Source: Phycomyces nitens
Taxonomy: Eukaryota > Mucoromycota > Mucoromycetes > Mucorales > Phycomycetaceae
Reading direction: 5' to 3'
NCBI GenBank assembly: GCA_022702545.1
Contig: JAHRBC010000002.1
Span: 124,001 to 188,000 of the forward strand
Length of the DNA: 64,000 bases
In this document: in pieces, positions 46,438 to 64,000 of the stretch
Position numbering within the stretch: the stretch's first letter is position 1
Layout of the letters: every line of letters starts with the position of its first letter
Notes under the pieces: generated by a model
Databases searched by the model: none
The model's input: the letters and a program-made list of their open reading frames with translations, nothing else
Told to the model about the DNA's origin: nothing
Made by a program: the position numbers and the translations under genes

Positions 46438-48157
46438 TAGAGTATAAAGAAAACAGTGGAAACCCAGGCTAATCAAATGAACCTTTACCCCATTCAACAG
46501 TCACATGTTTGCAAACTAGGGCGTTTCTGCAGGATTGGATTTGTCATGAATTGGCGGAGCAAGACTCTGATATTAAAGAGATCTCTTTGGAAATGATTTA
46601 GAAATAGAGCCAAGGGAACGATACAAAGGGCCTTGCAAGACCACTAGAAACTTTTGGTGACGAGTTTTTTTTTTTTTGCTTTTGTACCCTTTTGTCCAGC
46701 CATTCCACACAGCAAGAATGGAGTCCAGGACTGGTTCTGCACAACGTCAATCCACGTATGAATACAGTGGGGTGCAACAGAGAATATACGACCTTGTACT
46801 CTGATCTCCGATATGAAATTTCTATTCTTCCAAAAAGGCCTGTGCTTTTCCTTGTTGCAAGGCAAGTTTAACAACAACAACAACAACAACGATATTTTGA
46901 GCAGATTTTAAAGCAAATAGTCTCTAGTGCTTTTGAACAGCATACTCCAAATCTATACCACATTAAGTTGGAGACCAAATGTATCGATATAAATAATGGT
47001 TCTCTTTGGCGTAGATAGACATGCAGGATGGTTCATCTGTAAAATTAAAAAAATAAAATCAAAGTGTACTGAAAACCGTTTGGACCAGGAAACAGACTGG
47101 GTAGTTGTTATTATATAGACTCATTCTAGATAATATATATATATATAAAAGAAGATCAAGATGTTCAACTGCATGTAACAGTTAATACTTAAATTATTGG
47201 CTTGCATGATGTACATAGTATATTTAGGAGTAGGTATCTCTACTCACATTGTCATCTGTCTTTTATACCTCGTTTTCTTCTATTTCTATACAAGCTGTGA
47301 TTGCATATGAAAACCCTTTTATTTTCCTTTTTAAGGATCTTGCTTCACCATACTTGGATACTTGCCCAATAATTATTGGGTGACTCTCTAGAAAAATTAC
47401 TTGCTTACGAACTACAATCGTGATCTCTGTTGACCAGAGTTATACATGGCCTGTTTATGTATTTTTGGACCTGGTGCTTCTACTGAGCAAAACAGCTCAT
47501 CTGTACCTGAATTAAAAACATACTTTGTCCAATACAATTCCATCCCAGATACATTAAAGGCCGAATATATCCATCTATAGTAATTTAATATCCACTTTTA
47601 AATTTTAATTCAACAGGAGACTAAATCACAAAGTTTAATCATCACAGTAAAGGGTGCAATCTTGACAAGCCACACTGTAATCATGATATTTCTCTCACGT
47701 CGCATCATCTGTAGTTCATAATCTCCAGTACTACCTGCTGGATATCCATGGATTCTAAAGAGAACAAGAGGGTAAAATAGAAAAGTATCAATCTTTCAAA
47801 AAACACACACACATACACACACACCTCATTACTGCACTGGGAGCGTTTCTGAGTAATTCGGATCAACTAAACCGAATATTTTTAGTGGCGTTTGTGCTGA
47901 GCATATCCCAATCATCGTGCGCTTTTCACGTCTTGGCTTATCAAACAAAGCACCAAAGCACCAAAAAAAAAGCCAAAAAAAAAAACCATTTGCCAACCAC
48001 TCTTCTTGTCTGGGTTTCAATCAAAGTCTCTGTCTCACGTGTGTGTCCCCAAGAGTGTGGCCCAGCTTTTTCTTCTCTTTGGCTCGTCCTGCCAAAGCCT
48101 CCCCTTTTTTTTTCTCATACACTCAAGGGCAAATTCACAGTCCAGACAAGATCAGCA
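46438..48157. other. Divergent promoter region of NFU1 and the Unc13-like gene
   Basis: No gene is recognised in 1.7 kb. An AAC microsatellite lies at 46870-46891, a TA run at 47132-47150, an ACAC run at 47803-47825 and A-rich tracts at 47965-47990, the last just upstream of the Unc13-like gene. Frames covering 47885-48157 lack an ATG and are rejected as an N-terminal extension. Confidence 0.5.
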
Positions 48158-52952
<4,795 letters not shown>

Positions 52953-53569
52953 ATGCTGCAGTACGAGCGCTGGCTGTTCGTGTTTATCTGTGTGTGTATG
53001 TGTGTATGTGTATGTATGTATATGTGTATGTGTGTGTGTATGCTTCTTTATACATATATTTTCAATCACCCTTTTACTCTACAATAAGCATAGTGCCCAA
53101 GATTGATACCCACATCCCTTTCCCTATCCTTTCCTTATCATCCTCATCTCCTACTATATATGTGTGTGTGTGTGTTTGCTCGTATACTTGAGAATCCATC
53201 AAAAGTCATTATATATTTTATATATATATTTATATATTGCTTTAAAGATCACCGGTTTCTGCATATATTTTATATATATATATTTATTTATTTATATTTT
53301 AAAAAATGGACCCAAATATGGGATTTTTAGAGATAGTATGTATTAAACTTATGGACAATATGCATTACCCAAAAAAGAAAAGAAAAAAAGAAAGAAAGAA
53401 AAAAGATTAATTAAATGATACAATGGAAATATAGACAAAAGGGATAAAAGATGGTAAATATAGATAAATAAGCAAGTAATAATGTACAACGTCCTGGAAT
53501 AGGAAGGTATGTATAAAAAAGGGTAAGAAGAGTATAGGGCAAGAGAGATGTGTCCGTATTTTTTCTTTC
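52953..53569. other. Convergent intergenic region
   Basis: Between the Unc13-like stop and the PH-protein stop. It has a TGTGTATG-rich run (52988-53043), a TG run (53160-53176), TA-rich sequence and an AAAG-rich run (53378-53403). No gene is seen; both genes should end here. Confidence 0.55.
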
Positions 53570-54859
53570 TTAGACTTCAGACACAGCTGGCAGCTGTGGA
53601 ACAGGTGGTGGTGTAGACTGTGGCGGGGGCATTTGAGGCGGAAGGGTCGCTTCCCATCCAGGAATCTGGGCAAGCGATTGTCTCTTTGGAACAGGGAAAA
53701 AGGGCGACGATAGACGGTTTCCGGACAGTGCGGCCTGTATGCTACGGCTCCGAGCTTCTTTCCATCGTTTGTTTGGAATGATATCGGCCGGGATATCCCG
53801 TGCAAGGGTTCCCGAGGGGTCAGAGTGCTGGTCCTTATCAGTAGCCTTTTCGTTCTTGTCAGGCTTCATGGCAAGTAAACGGAAGTTATCGACTAATTCG
53901 AGATGGGACAGCAGACTTGCGGTCATTTGGCCCTGATGGCCTAGCTTAATACAAGCCACAATCTTCTTCATTGATTCGAGCCAGACTTTCATCTGTGCTA
54001 CTGATTCGCATCGTAGATACCATTTGCAGAGTGGTTTTCGTAATTCGAGAACATAGCCCTTTTTGAATTCTTCGGTTACAAACACAAAGGTGTCTTCTGT
54101 GAGGAGGAAATGCTCTTTTGAGGGGTTGGTTGGTTTGGGCGATTTGAAGATGTGGACTGTCTTGTCGACTAAAACGACATAGCGACGTTTCCAGGTACGC
54201 ACAAAGGCAAATGAGGACGATTCGTATTTCTGGAGCCAATCGTGGCAAATGACATTCTCAAGTGCTGTCTTTACACACATGCACCAGGGATCAAGTGGTG
54301 TGGTCTCTACAGGCGTCTCGATCTTTGCCAGAGCAAGCGCTACAGAGGGCATGGTAGGTGTGGGGTCTGACTGGGCCTTGGTGTGGCGTTGAGGAAGAAA
54401 GCGGCTGAGTTCCTGGTGGCGGAAACTCTCTGAGCTGGTTGCACCCGACAAGAGGTAGCGGGATGAGGGGGAGAGGGAGGAGAAAGAGGTTCCTGTGGGT
54501 GACACTGTAAACAACAAAAAACTTTATACGTCTATATTTCCATTCCGCTTGCAAACAAGCCCAATCTCTTCTGTTCTTTGCCAAGGTGGCTTACATTGGG
54601 GAACTTGGTCAAAGGTACCCGACTCTGCGGACCATCGACGTTGGGTATTGTCGACGCTTCCGATGCTGCTGGCGAGACTATATCGCTGGCTGTGGGTGGA
54701 ATTGGTAGAGGTAGCCGAGTACTGGGATTGTATGGAACGTCGAAGGGCAGCCTTTTCGGCTCTGGTGTGGATGATGACGGGGGCGGGTAGGACGCGTGCC
54801 TCGATGGGTGTGTCGTGTATTGCGTCCTGTGAAAGTAATGGTGGTGTAGGAGGAAGCAT
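53570..54859 (-). CDS. PH-domain protein
   Basis: Two exons on the minus strand, 54859-54595 and 54504-53570 (1200 nt, 399 aa). The 90-bp intron starts GTAAGC and ends TTTACAG; the frame closes as T + TG. Residues 1-160 are Ser/Pro/Thr-rich with low complexity. A pleckstrin-homology domain spans about 172-285: HDWLQKYESS, TWKRRYVVLVD, a KGYVLELRKP strand and the closing helix MKVWLESMKKIVA with its invariant Trp. The tail is Pro-rich (PPQMPPPQSTPPPVPQLP), a possible SH3 ligand. PH domains bind phosphoinositides or proteins at membranes. I cannot assign it to a named family. The start ATG is the first in frame in this exon. Confidence 0.8.
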
Positions 54860-57800
54860 TGTAAATGAGAAAAAAGGGTCAAGAGAACAAGAAGAAAAGA
54901 AATTTTATACTGTCGAGTTAATCGAGGCTGAGTTTCCTCAAGGTCTACATCGAGTTTTTTTTTTTTCTTTTTTGTGACCGATTGATGCCCAAAGGAAGAA
55001 CTCTCTACTTTGGTGAATGGAAACAATTGCTGTTTTCGCCATCCAAATCACGTGAAAGCAGGCTATAAAGAGGTTTGGGCGTCATTTGTAGCAATAAATT
55101 GAGCCTGGGGGATCTCCGATTGTTACATAAGCACAACCCACAAAGCTTAGAATAGATATATAAATAGTCTGGGTCACAGACATTCTGTTAGTCACAGTCA
55201 TCTTGGATGCCATGGCAACTGGCAGAATGCTTTTTTGGCTCAATCGAATATTCCAATAGGCCCAACAACATAATCCGGTCCGGTTCTCAAAAAAAGTGTC
55301 TGGTTTGGCAGAGGATGTGCCCGAATGTCTGGCAGTTTAGAAACAAGATGCAATATAAGAGGGGTTAAATGTCGGCATTAGTTCTTAATAGCCAATATCC
55401 AAAGAATATATGCTTCATCTCAGCCATTTGAGTATTCCAAAGACTGCAATTCCTGAATATTGTTTTTTTGACACCCAATAGTCTAAAATTGAATGCTGTG
55501 GCTTTTTAGGTTGGTTAAATATTAAGTGCTTGCAACTCAAGATTCGCATTTCTTTTTTTCTTTTTCTTTTTTAGCTTATTATATAATCTCCGTAATGAGA
55601 GTTATTAAGATAAAGTATATTATTATGCCATATATAAAGATGACTCCGCCTTTAAAGTAATCCGATCTTACGGTTACATTATGATACAATTGGTGTCCCG
55701 GCAGAGTATATTTTTATTTTATTTTGGCTGTTATATTATATGTATTTATAATCCTCAAGAAAGAATGAGCATTCGTTGCTGATTGATTAACCAAGGTTCA
55801 TATGGTTTAATGTCAGAAAGGCTCCAAGTGGTTATTAAGGCCATTCTAGATAATCAGGAATGATATTGCCAGCCAATCTCATAATTCGATCATATCTTTT
55901 AAATCATTCGTATTTTTACTGGAAAATACTAGTTATTTAGGAAATCTGGCCAAGATAGAAGAATAACAGATGGTACAAAATAAGCCATACGTGGAACCCA
56001 TGCTTAGATTTAGTTTTTTTATACTCGAAAAAGTACGCCGAAAAATAATGGTATATAAATGATATCCTAGTAGCACAGTCAAGAATAAGACAAAGAGCAC
56101 GATTGGTCTAATCAGTTTAGCTTCTACTATTTATTACTAAAGAGGCTTTACTTTTTCCAAGTCAACAGACTTTTTAGTTCCGGTGCTTACCAGATATTGT
56201 CACAATATCCACATTCTGGAAATGGTGCAAAAAGGAAAAGGCGTGAATCTTACATAAAGATATCGTCGCGTACACGACCTTTTTTTTTTATAAAATTAAA
56301 TAATGACCTGCAATGCAGTCATCAGAAAAGGGCTAAAACAGCCTTTCAACCCCTTCAAATGATGGCCAACCGGTCTGGCTGAACCAACCTGAAATTATTA
56401 ATAGCATTTATAAAGTGTTTACACTCTATTTTCACTAGACATATCAAAATCATACCATTAGGTCATGGTGGCAAGTAAATTGCCCCTGTGGTTATGCTCC
56501 CGGTACCTCTTCACTGACCATTTTAATGCACATCCATTATCCATTATCCATTATCCATTATCCATTATCCATAATTCCATTATTCCATAATATCTGGTAA
56601 ATTACTAGTCATTGTACTATATTTTTTTTTGTTACCGCTAACCCTTTCAAGGGGAGCAATTCTCAAAAGCTAGGTATTGACGAGGCTTTTTTTTTAGCAG
56701 AGGTGGCTCTCAGGGTAGAAATGGGGTTGACTTTCATAGTTGGTCCTCTAAGTTTGGTGGCATTTGATTTCAGTCAGCCCTCAGTCAGGACAGGACTTGG
56801 CAATAAACCCAATGGTCGATTGATTGGTAAAGGCAGAAATACAGCTTATAACCAACTCCAAAACCCTTTTATTCTTTCTACCCATTCATTTCTTGCCTGT
56901 ATAAAGTGTCTGTCTATTTGTCTCAACTGGCCCATTTTTAATAATTAAAGCCCACAAGCCAGCCATATAGTCTTGGTGTTATTCTTTGAAACACGCGTCT
57001 ATAAGCCTACTGACATCTGATATATCAACTGATCTATAGTGGTGAGATACTTGTACTAAAGTAAAGATACCAGATCTCTGGTAGCCCCTGTCATTTTTTT
57101 TCTCAGGTTCAATAATTCTAGGGTGATAATCTTAGGAAATCCACGCCCCATTTTCAAGGTCTTGTGCCATTTCTGCACAGTCCCTGAAATACAGCTTTGG
57201 GGTCCAAGAATACAGAGCTTGCGACGTTTCTACAAGTACTCACAAAGCTGGTATAATCATCTTTAGCCTCAACACTTTTCCGATTGCCATTTGAGCCTTT
57301 GTCTTGGCTTGTTTCGAACCATTTATTTGTCCAATAACGCTGGTATCTATTCATCTTCTTACATCACCTCATTATCCATCATTTTTTTTTATTTAGCTCT
57401 TAAAGTCCTAAAGATTGGCTAATGGCATAAGTTTGAAGTACGCTCGCAAACAGATATATCTCCAAGCCATCACCTCTTTTTATTAATTTAGTATTCTAAT
57501 AGCACAATAGCACAATAGCACAATAGCACAATATATCTCAATGACTATATTTTGGGGGTTTAAAGACACGCTATTACCAGCATTATATAATACCTTGTGT
57601 ATTTCCTTGTTCATTGTATTATTTCAAGGCATACTTTTTTGTGTGATCTGAAATGAAATCATGGATATACACAGATTACTTTATCACCTCCAAATCAATA
57701 CTATTGTTGTTGTTTCATAATCTTGCTAACAGATAAAATAAATATGGACATTATATTACGGCCCTATAGCACATTGTTCGAGATCTGCATTGATAGATCC

Positions 57801-59209
57801 TAGTGGACAGATACCACAAAGTATCTCATATTGTCGTCTATACTTTGGCTACTTTATTAAAAGGAACCTTGGACTTGTGCTTTTGGAGTTTAGGGTCAAC
57901 ACAAATGAATACTTGGCTTACCAAATGATTCGACACCAACATTGGCCTCTCTCTCTTTGGCATGCTGAGCAAAGTTTAAGCAGTTTTATATATTACTCAT
58001 CAAAGGCCTTGTATAAAAGAGTCTTGCCAAAAGAAATTATTTTGCCCTTGATACATTTTTCCAAGTAGACTGCTACTATTTCGATAATGATATCTAGACT
58101 ACCACCGCTTTAATTTCTTTTTTATTTTTTGTTGGAAAACACGGAACTTGTTCCCAAGGATCCTAGAGAGTTCATTTTTTCCATGTGGCTTCTACCCCTT
58201 TCTCTCTAGACTCTTTAATTGTACTATAGACGGTACAAATATCCTTCATATTTTCACAAATGATTCAATCTATTATTCAATTTTTTTTTAAAAAAAAGTG
58301 CCAACCGTCAACAACCATTTTTAATCTTTAGCTAGAGTCCATCTACTCTTGACAATTAAAACATAAAACCTTTATTAAAGCCATAATCAAAAATTGGCTA
58401 CAGCCAAAGGATATCGGTAATGAAATCAAACTAAATTGTTGGTACTTTTATTTTTAAAATACAAGATTCTAAAAATGTGTAATCCCAACATTCATTCAAC
58501 CATATCAACTTGTCGCACATTTCTCGCTTTGGACAAAGTTGATATAATGTGAAAAATTGGTCATTATATTTAGATCACCTTTTATGTCTCTTATTTTAAG
58601 TTTCCTTGCTCTGATTACCATGATATGAGCCATGGTAAAGATATTATGATAATGTCACTTGTTTTCTCTAGATAATCTCAATACTTGTTGAATTTAATAT
58701 ACCCTACCCTAGCATGATTTTCCAGCCGTTTGCTGCCTTTTCTTCTTCTTTTTCTGCTGGACTTTGAGCCACATTTACTCTAGCAAGTCTCAAAAAGACT
58801 TTGAATACAACCCATATCTTTGCAAAGATATGGCTACTCAATGTCTCTCTTTGTTTTGGGTTCTAAGCATTTCTCACTTTAGAAAGTATAAAACAAATAA
58901 AGCAAATTGCGTTGTGCCGTCCTATTCTGTTACACATTAATAACTAACTAATTCTTTGCGCCTAAAGTTTCTTGCAGAGCAGAAAAAATAAATAAATAAA
59001 AGCTTGTGGTGGCCACCAAGCACAACGACTTGTCCTGTACACTATGGAAAATTGCTAACTCTAGAATACATGTTCTATTTTAAAGGATCAGACAATTTAT
59101 AAATAAACTTGCTGAAATTCTCATACTTTCCTTCTTTTTTCAAAGTAAAGTTTGATGCCTGTATTTTGATCATAATTAAAAATATATAAATATATATACT
59201 CTAGTATTT
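54860..59209. other. Long AT-rich intergenic region
   Basis: Over 4.3 kb without a recognisable gene. It contains a 7-bp tandem repeat ATCCATT (about 56532-56571), an 8-bp tandem repeat TAGCACAA (57500-57533), and a T-tract/A-tract at 58279-58298. Frames at 57354-57154 (minus) and 57790-58068 (plus) have no domain I know. The left end is the promoter side of the PH-domain gene. Confidence 0.5.
56532..56571. repeat. 7-bp tandem repeat (ATCCATT)
   Basis: About five perfect units in a row, followed by decayed copies (ATAATTCCATTATTCC). Confidence 0.85.
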
Positions 59210-59830
59210 GATCGTACTACCACACCCGTCAATTACAGCTTGGCATATTTTCTGTATATTGTCAACAAGACGTTTTGGGTAATCAACACCAAAACTCGCC
59301 AATTCTTATTGTAGGCCCACATCAAACTCACCCATGTAATTAACAATGGCCTTATTATTCCCAACTATCAGCTCGAGAACATTCCAAAGGTCCTTAATTG
59401 GGTTCAGGACAGGATATTGAGCTGGCCAGTACTCAAAGCTCCCCGACCTGGTGTGTGTGTGTGTGTGTGTGTGTCCCTGCCATTGAGCATATTTACCTGT
59501 GTGCCAAGTGTCACCATATTCCCGAAAGACAGAATTGTCTTTTACAAATAGTATCTTTGAACCATGGATAATAATGACTTGGTAAATATATCGACGTATT
59601 TCTCTTGATTTCCACTGCCAGTTTGTTTATGATCTTTAATAGCTCAAACCCTCCACTTTAAATCATAAGTTCAACACTGCCTTTCTTAACTATTGATATA
59701 ATGTACTATCTTTATATCTTTCTCCAAGTTTTCGAAATATATATGTGTGGTAGCATCATTGCCATCCAACCAAAAGCGCGATTCATCTGACCAAAACATA
59801 CTGTTCCATTGGTCATTACATCAATTGAAC
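59210..59830 (-). pseudogene. Tc1/mariner-like transposase remnant 2
   Basis: On the minus strand, MFWSDESRFWLDGNDATTH (first catalytic Asp) is encoded near 59800, YWPAQYPVLNPIKDLWNVLE near 59430-59370 (the usual NPIE Glu reads Lys), and GVDYPKRLVDNIQKICQAVI near 59280 at the C-terminus. Stops, frameshifts and a GT microsatellite (59452-59474) interrupt it. This is a different subfamily from the remnant at 35.6-36.7 kb. Confidence 0.7.
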
Positions 59831-60349
59831 TTTTACTTGGCCCAACAAAGTTTTGGTTGCATTGTAGTTTTCAAACAAAAACAAAAAGATTAGATCCATG
59901 TGCTAAAGTCAAGTTGTCCAACACAGCTGATGATGGTATTTCTACACACATCTCATCCATGGCAGCCATGTCTGATCCAAGCTGTCTATAACAGCCAAAT
60001 GGACATTTCCGTATAATTCTCTCGAGATGTTTTTAGTCCCTTTGTTTATCTTTTTTTTTTTTAAAAAAAATGACTTTGTAGGCAATTGTCATTCACATTG
60101 TCTAATGTGCTCAATATTCCATTGCAAAGTTGATTGTTGGCATTTCGACTGTGATTGTAATTTGTTCAAGAGAAAATGAGATTTTAAAAGGTAAAAAAAA
60201 AACACACACCCCAATAATGTTTCTTTTCGTATCCCCAAAAAGTATTTCAAATGCTACTTTGTGATTCTTGAATTGAAGAAGATTAGGGATTTACATAAAG
60301 TAACCAAGGAGGTTTCACCATTTTCATCAACCATATGAGACTGGAGTGG
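59831..60349. other. Intergenic DNA upstream of UTP10
   Basis: It may hold more Tc1/mariner remnant in its left part. A long T-tract/A-tract lies at 60049-60070 and an A-tract/ACAC run at 60193-60210. No gene is seen. Confidence 0.5.
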
Positions 60350-60379
60350 TCGTGACTGTACAATTCACAACAGTCACGA
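60350..60379. promoter_or_regulatory. Perfect 10-bp dyad upstream of UTP10
   Basis: TCGTGACTGT and its reverse complement ACAGTCACGA are separated by 10 bp, centred about 80 bp before the ATG. It could be a protein-binding dyad or, if transcribed, a 5' UTR hairpin. The role is inferred from position only. Confidence 0.4.
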
Positions 60380-60444
60380 ACTTTTTTTTTTGTTCATTAA
60401 GAAAAAGAGAGATCAGCAATGTGAAAAAGGTAATCGTTGCCACC

Positions 60445-63400
60445 ATGTCTACATTGCAGCAACAGCTCAAGAAGCTTGGCACTGCCGATCTTCGCAACGT
60501 ATCCGAGGTCTCTCGGAAATACAAAGCATCCTATCTCTTCACTGCACGTGAAGCAGCAGATCAAGATTTAGATACCATTTACTCCATTGCCTACAATGGT
60601 ATTATGGAACTCACAATCCTCGACAGCAAATTCGCTGCGTATGAAAACACCATTTTCTCCGAGGCAATGAAGTCTGTAGACAGAGTTCTCCAGGTAATGG
60701 TCTATTATACCCATATGAAATGTACTCTTGACTGACATTTACTCAAAAAAAAAAAAACAATAGACTGCAGAAGAAAACGAAAAGTTGAATGCCAGTATCA
60801 AGTCCTTTTTGCAAAACCTGTCTCCTTATTTCCTGCTGAAGCCAGCTGGAAAGGTTCTCGAGTACTTGATTCGCCGCTTCCGTATCAATGAATTCAATAT
60901 TGAAGATATCTTGGCTTTCATTTTCCCTTACCATGAGACCAAGGCATTTGTCAAGATGGTCTCTATCCTGAAAATCGAGTAAGTCTAGCAAGAACACAAC
61001 CCAAAGGATAGCATAGATATTCACAAGTATTGCATTTTCAGGCCAAACTCGCCCTGGTCATTCTTGACACCCGTTCAAAAGACAGGTGTACCTCTGGAAC
61101 GATCTTTGTTGGTCGCTCGTATGGCACGCAAGAGAAACATCCTCAACTTTATCTCCAACCTTGTCATCAAGTCCCCTGTCCATTTCCCTACTCTTTACTC
61201 TTTTTATGCAGCAACCATGATTGAACTTGTGTCTGAACGTGCCTTGAACGAGGACTCTGTCTTGGCCCTTACTTCAAACTTGATTGACGGCATGAATGAC
61301 ACCAATGTCCCTGAACTTCAGATTGCTTCATACATGATCCTCTCACAACTTGCCACCAAGGCCTCACTTACAAAGGAAGCAGTCCACGCATTAACCGATG
61401 CCGCCATCAAACACTACAACAAGCCTTATTTCAACTATTGTCTTTTGACTGTTGTTCACTTGGCCCAGTCCCAGGCTAGCTTTGTTAGACTCGGAAAATC
61501 AGCCACCAAGAAATTGTTAAAGGCTAGTGCTTTTGACAAGTCCCTCTTGGAGATTGCCGAAAAGTATGCCATCGATCGATTCTTTACAGCTATTGCAGGT
61601 GCGTTGTGTGACGCTTCAAAGGTCGACCTCTTGGTCGAGATTGTTCTTCAGGGTTTGATTTCTAGCGACAATGTCCGTCTCTTGTGCGAAAACATCATCG
61701 AGGGTTATCTTGGTCTCATTGCATCTGGATGCACTGAAGAACAAAAGGAGGAATACACCAAAAAGTTCCAGCCACTCTTGGCAATCATCTCTCAGCGTTA
61801 CGTGGATGAATTAGACAGTGTCCTCGAAGCCAAGCTTGGATTGTATGCCAATGCTTCAGAGGATAAGTCCAAACCTCTCTACGAATTCGTCTCCATTGCC
61901 TTCAAGGGTACTCGCCACGAAGTTATTGAAGAGGCCAACACTACACTTTATTTGTGTCTCAACAGCCCTGCTGTCTCAACCCGTCTTTTGGCTTTAAAGA
62001 AACTTGTAGATGTGATGGATGATGAATCAAGCCCATTATCTCAGAGCCCTGAAGTCTTCCAGGCTGCATTTACTGGTTGCCTGAACAGCATTGACGAAAC
62101 CTTAGTCTATGCCGTCCGCGACGTTCCTGAACAGCTTCTCAAGAGTGTCTCTGCTAGCGTCATTCTTTCTTCTATTTCAAAGATCTTGTGCGAGACCGAC
62201 TCTTTGGCCAGAAAAGAAGTTGTCACTATCTTCAAGTTCTTGCTCGGTCCTTTTATCGCCAAGTACCCCAATGAGGATCTTCAGGTTGCTCAGCTTTTGG
62301 CCACCTTTATCTTTGTTGCTCCTGCTGATCAGATCAAGCTTCTCGAAAAGGAATCTCCTTCTGCCGCCAAGAAGAATGCTGTGCTAAGCAGCATGCTCGC
62401 AAATATGAAGACTGCTTCCAAGAGCCCTGCTTCGTTGAGCACTTCATTTGTCAAACTCGAGGCTGACAGCATCAAGTCTGGAAAGAACAGCCAGGCTTTG
62501 GTGTTCTGGATCCAGATCATCCAAAACCAGAATAACACGACACGCGCATTGGCCTTGTTGGTGCTTAACCGTGCCCTGTTTGTGTCTGCTAATGAAAGAC
62601 AGTATGAGGTGGCTTCTAAATCTTTGACTGCCATCACAGAATCTCTGTCCGCCGAGCAACGTCTTTCTCTCTACACCATCCAACTTCCCAAAACTGCCCT
62701 TATTGACAATGAAGGATTGCCAACAAAGGAAGTTGTAGACGCCTTGAAGAAGAATGAGATTACAGATGCACTTTATATCAACTTGATTCAGTCCACCTTT
62801 AACAGCATTACTGTATCACTCAAGCACACAACCCAGGTGTCTTGGTTTGCCGAAGAAAAATCTTCTTCCACCGAGACTTATCGCCGCACAGTAACAGAAC
62901 TTTTCAAGATCTTTGTCAATGGAGTAACTCTTGGTAGCTTTGAGGAAATGGTTACAAAGTTGGTCTCTACCCAATTGAAGGATACTGTATTGAGCTTCCT
63001 TATGAGTGTCTGGAGCCAAAATGGTAAGTCTTTAGTACATTAATCTTTACAGTTTTTTTTATTAAAAAAAACAATTATTTTACATTATAGACAACACCTT
63101 CCTTGTAAAGTCTCGCGCTCTTCAGATCGCAGCTGCCTACATTTCTCAAGTCACTGTCAAGAACGCAATCGACTTTCAGCATGTTCTCCCAGTGCTTTTG
63201 CCTTGTTTGACTCAAGAGTACCTTGCTATCCGTGTTAATGCCTTGCGTTGTCTTGAAAGTATCCAAAACACTTACAAGAGCATCGGTTTGCCCACCGGAA
63301 AGAAGGTCTACTCTGCTGATGACAAGGAAGTCAACACCAAGGCTTCCGGAAAGGCTATTGTTGAGAGTGCAAAATCCTTGTACAACATCACTGCAACCTT

Positions 63401-64000
63401 CCCTGATCTTCGCACCAACGATGCCGCTCACTTTGTTGATTATTTAGCTTACAGAAAGGAAGAGATCAAGCAAGACAAGAATTACACTGTCTTGATGCTC
63501 AAGGATTACGTTCGTATCTGCGATGAGTCCAAGGAAAAGCAACAGAAAGTGCGCAAAAACCACATTGTCGATTTCTTGCTCAACCATATCCTGTACGCCC
63601 CTTGCACCGACATCCAGATCAGCATGCTCTCCATCTTGGACCAAGTCGATACTCCTCGCAAACTCCAGCACCTCTTCCCTCTTCTCGAGACTGTTCTCGA
63701 CAGCCCCCGTACCCCCAAGAGCACATCTCTTGTCGCTCTTTTGATCCACTGCTACTCACCTTTGAATGCTGCTGATCTTGGTGCCAAGAATGACAAGACC
63801 TTGGGTCTTTTCCTTCGTCTGCTTTCTAACCGTGATGTCCTCGAAGGTGAAGATGAGGACGGATGGCAGGTGTCGACTCGTCGTTTTGCTCTCAAGCAAA
63901 TCACCAGCGAGTTCTTTGCCAAGACCAATGAAAAGGCACAAAAGAGCATTCTTTCCTTACTTTTGGATATTGCTACTAATGGCCAACAGAGCGATGTCAG
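60445..64000 (+). CDS. UTP10: U3 snoRNP protein UTP10/HEATR1, 5' part (runs off the window)
   Basis: Exons 60445-60693, 60764-60978, 61042-63023 and 63091 onward; the gene continues past 64000. About 1118 residues are visible. The start has the context CACCATGTC. The N-terminal block matches the family well: DLDTIYSIAYNGIMELT, SPYFLLKPAGKVLEYLIRRF, RINEFNIEDILAFIFPYHET and TPVQKTGVPLERSLL. The rest is helical HEAT-like repeat. UTP10 is a U3-associated SSU processome subunit in the nucleolus, needed for pre-18S rRNA processing and Pol I transcription. Family members are about 1,700-2,100 aa, so roughly half is present. Intron phases are consistent and no stop interrupts the frame. Confidence 0.93.

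Noticed and set aside
47885..48157. 91-codon N-terminal extension of the Unc13-like protein
   Set aside because: It has no ATG, is Lys-rich from an A-tract, and the ATG at 48158 starts a plausible N-terminus.
57154..57354. 66-aa minus-strand frame
   Set aside because: It has balanced composition, but no recognised domain and no supporting exon or promoter signals; left unannotated.
62109..62387. Alternative frame inside UTP10
   Set aside because: It overlaps a long conserved exon in another frame and is hydrophobic low-complexity.

Overview
The window looks like nuclear DNA of an early-diverging filamentous fungus, most likely Mucoromycota (Mucorales-like). This is inferred from AT-rich intergenic DNA, many short (45-90 bp) introns with GTAAGT-type donors, a fungal Unc13/Ync13-type gene, two etherase-like glutathione transferases, and a mixed load of DIRS, Harbinger, Tc1/mariner, CACTA/Plavaka-like and LTR elements. 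No species is assigned.

Host genes lie at the two ends. Left: a Gyp5/Evi5-like RabGAP (4311-1231, minus, 5 exons). Right: two tandem GST paralogues (37.0-37.9 and 38.2-39.1 kb, minus); a probably damaged RRM-like gene with 51-bp coding repeats (41.1-42.0 kb, minus); prefoldin subunit 4 (44868-45401, plus) converging on mitochondrial NFU1 (46437-45559, minus); a 13-exon Unc13/Ync13-like gene (48158-52952, plus) converging on a PH-domain protein (54859-53570, minus); and the 5' part of UTP10/HEATR1 (60445 to the window end, plus). For these I joined exons by hand; frames close and total lengths are multiples of three.

The middle (about 7.1-37 kb) is a transposon graveyard. A tRNA-Asp gene (7644-7573, minus) is followed, only 11 bp from its 5' side, by six consecutive solo-LTR units (7656-18257). 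One of these LTRs is split by a complete 4.5-kb CACTA/Plavaka-like DNA transposon (17-bp TIRs, AA target duplication, intact two-exon 1094-aa transposase) and by a second-family solo LTR with a GATTT duplication. Next come a Harbinger element with a Myb-like ORF and transposase, a minus-strand DIRS retrotransposon, a second Harbinger copy in inverted orientation, a second DIRS element (plus), a broken C2H2 gene and a broken Tc1/mariner transposase.

Points most worth a second look: the LTR nest stacked against the tRNA gene with reinsertion at LTR ends; a DIRS remnant whose 3' and 5' ends are joined head to tail like a circle junction; CpG to TpG/CpA decay between repeat copies, which fits cytosine methylation and includes a stop at a tyrosine-recombinase catalytic arginine; and two GC-AG introns in one gene. 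I did not find an obvious new multi-gene system among the host genes.
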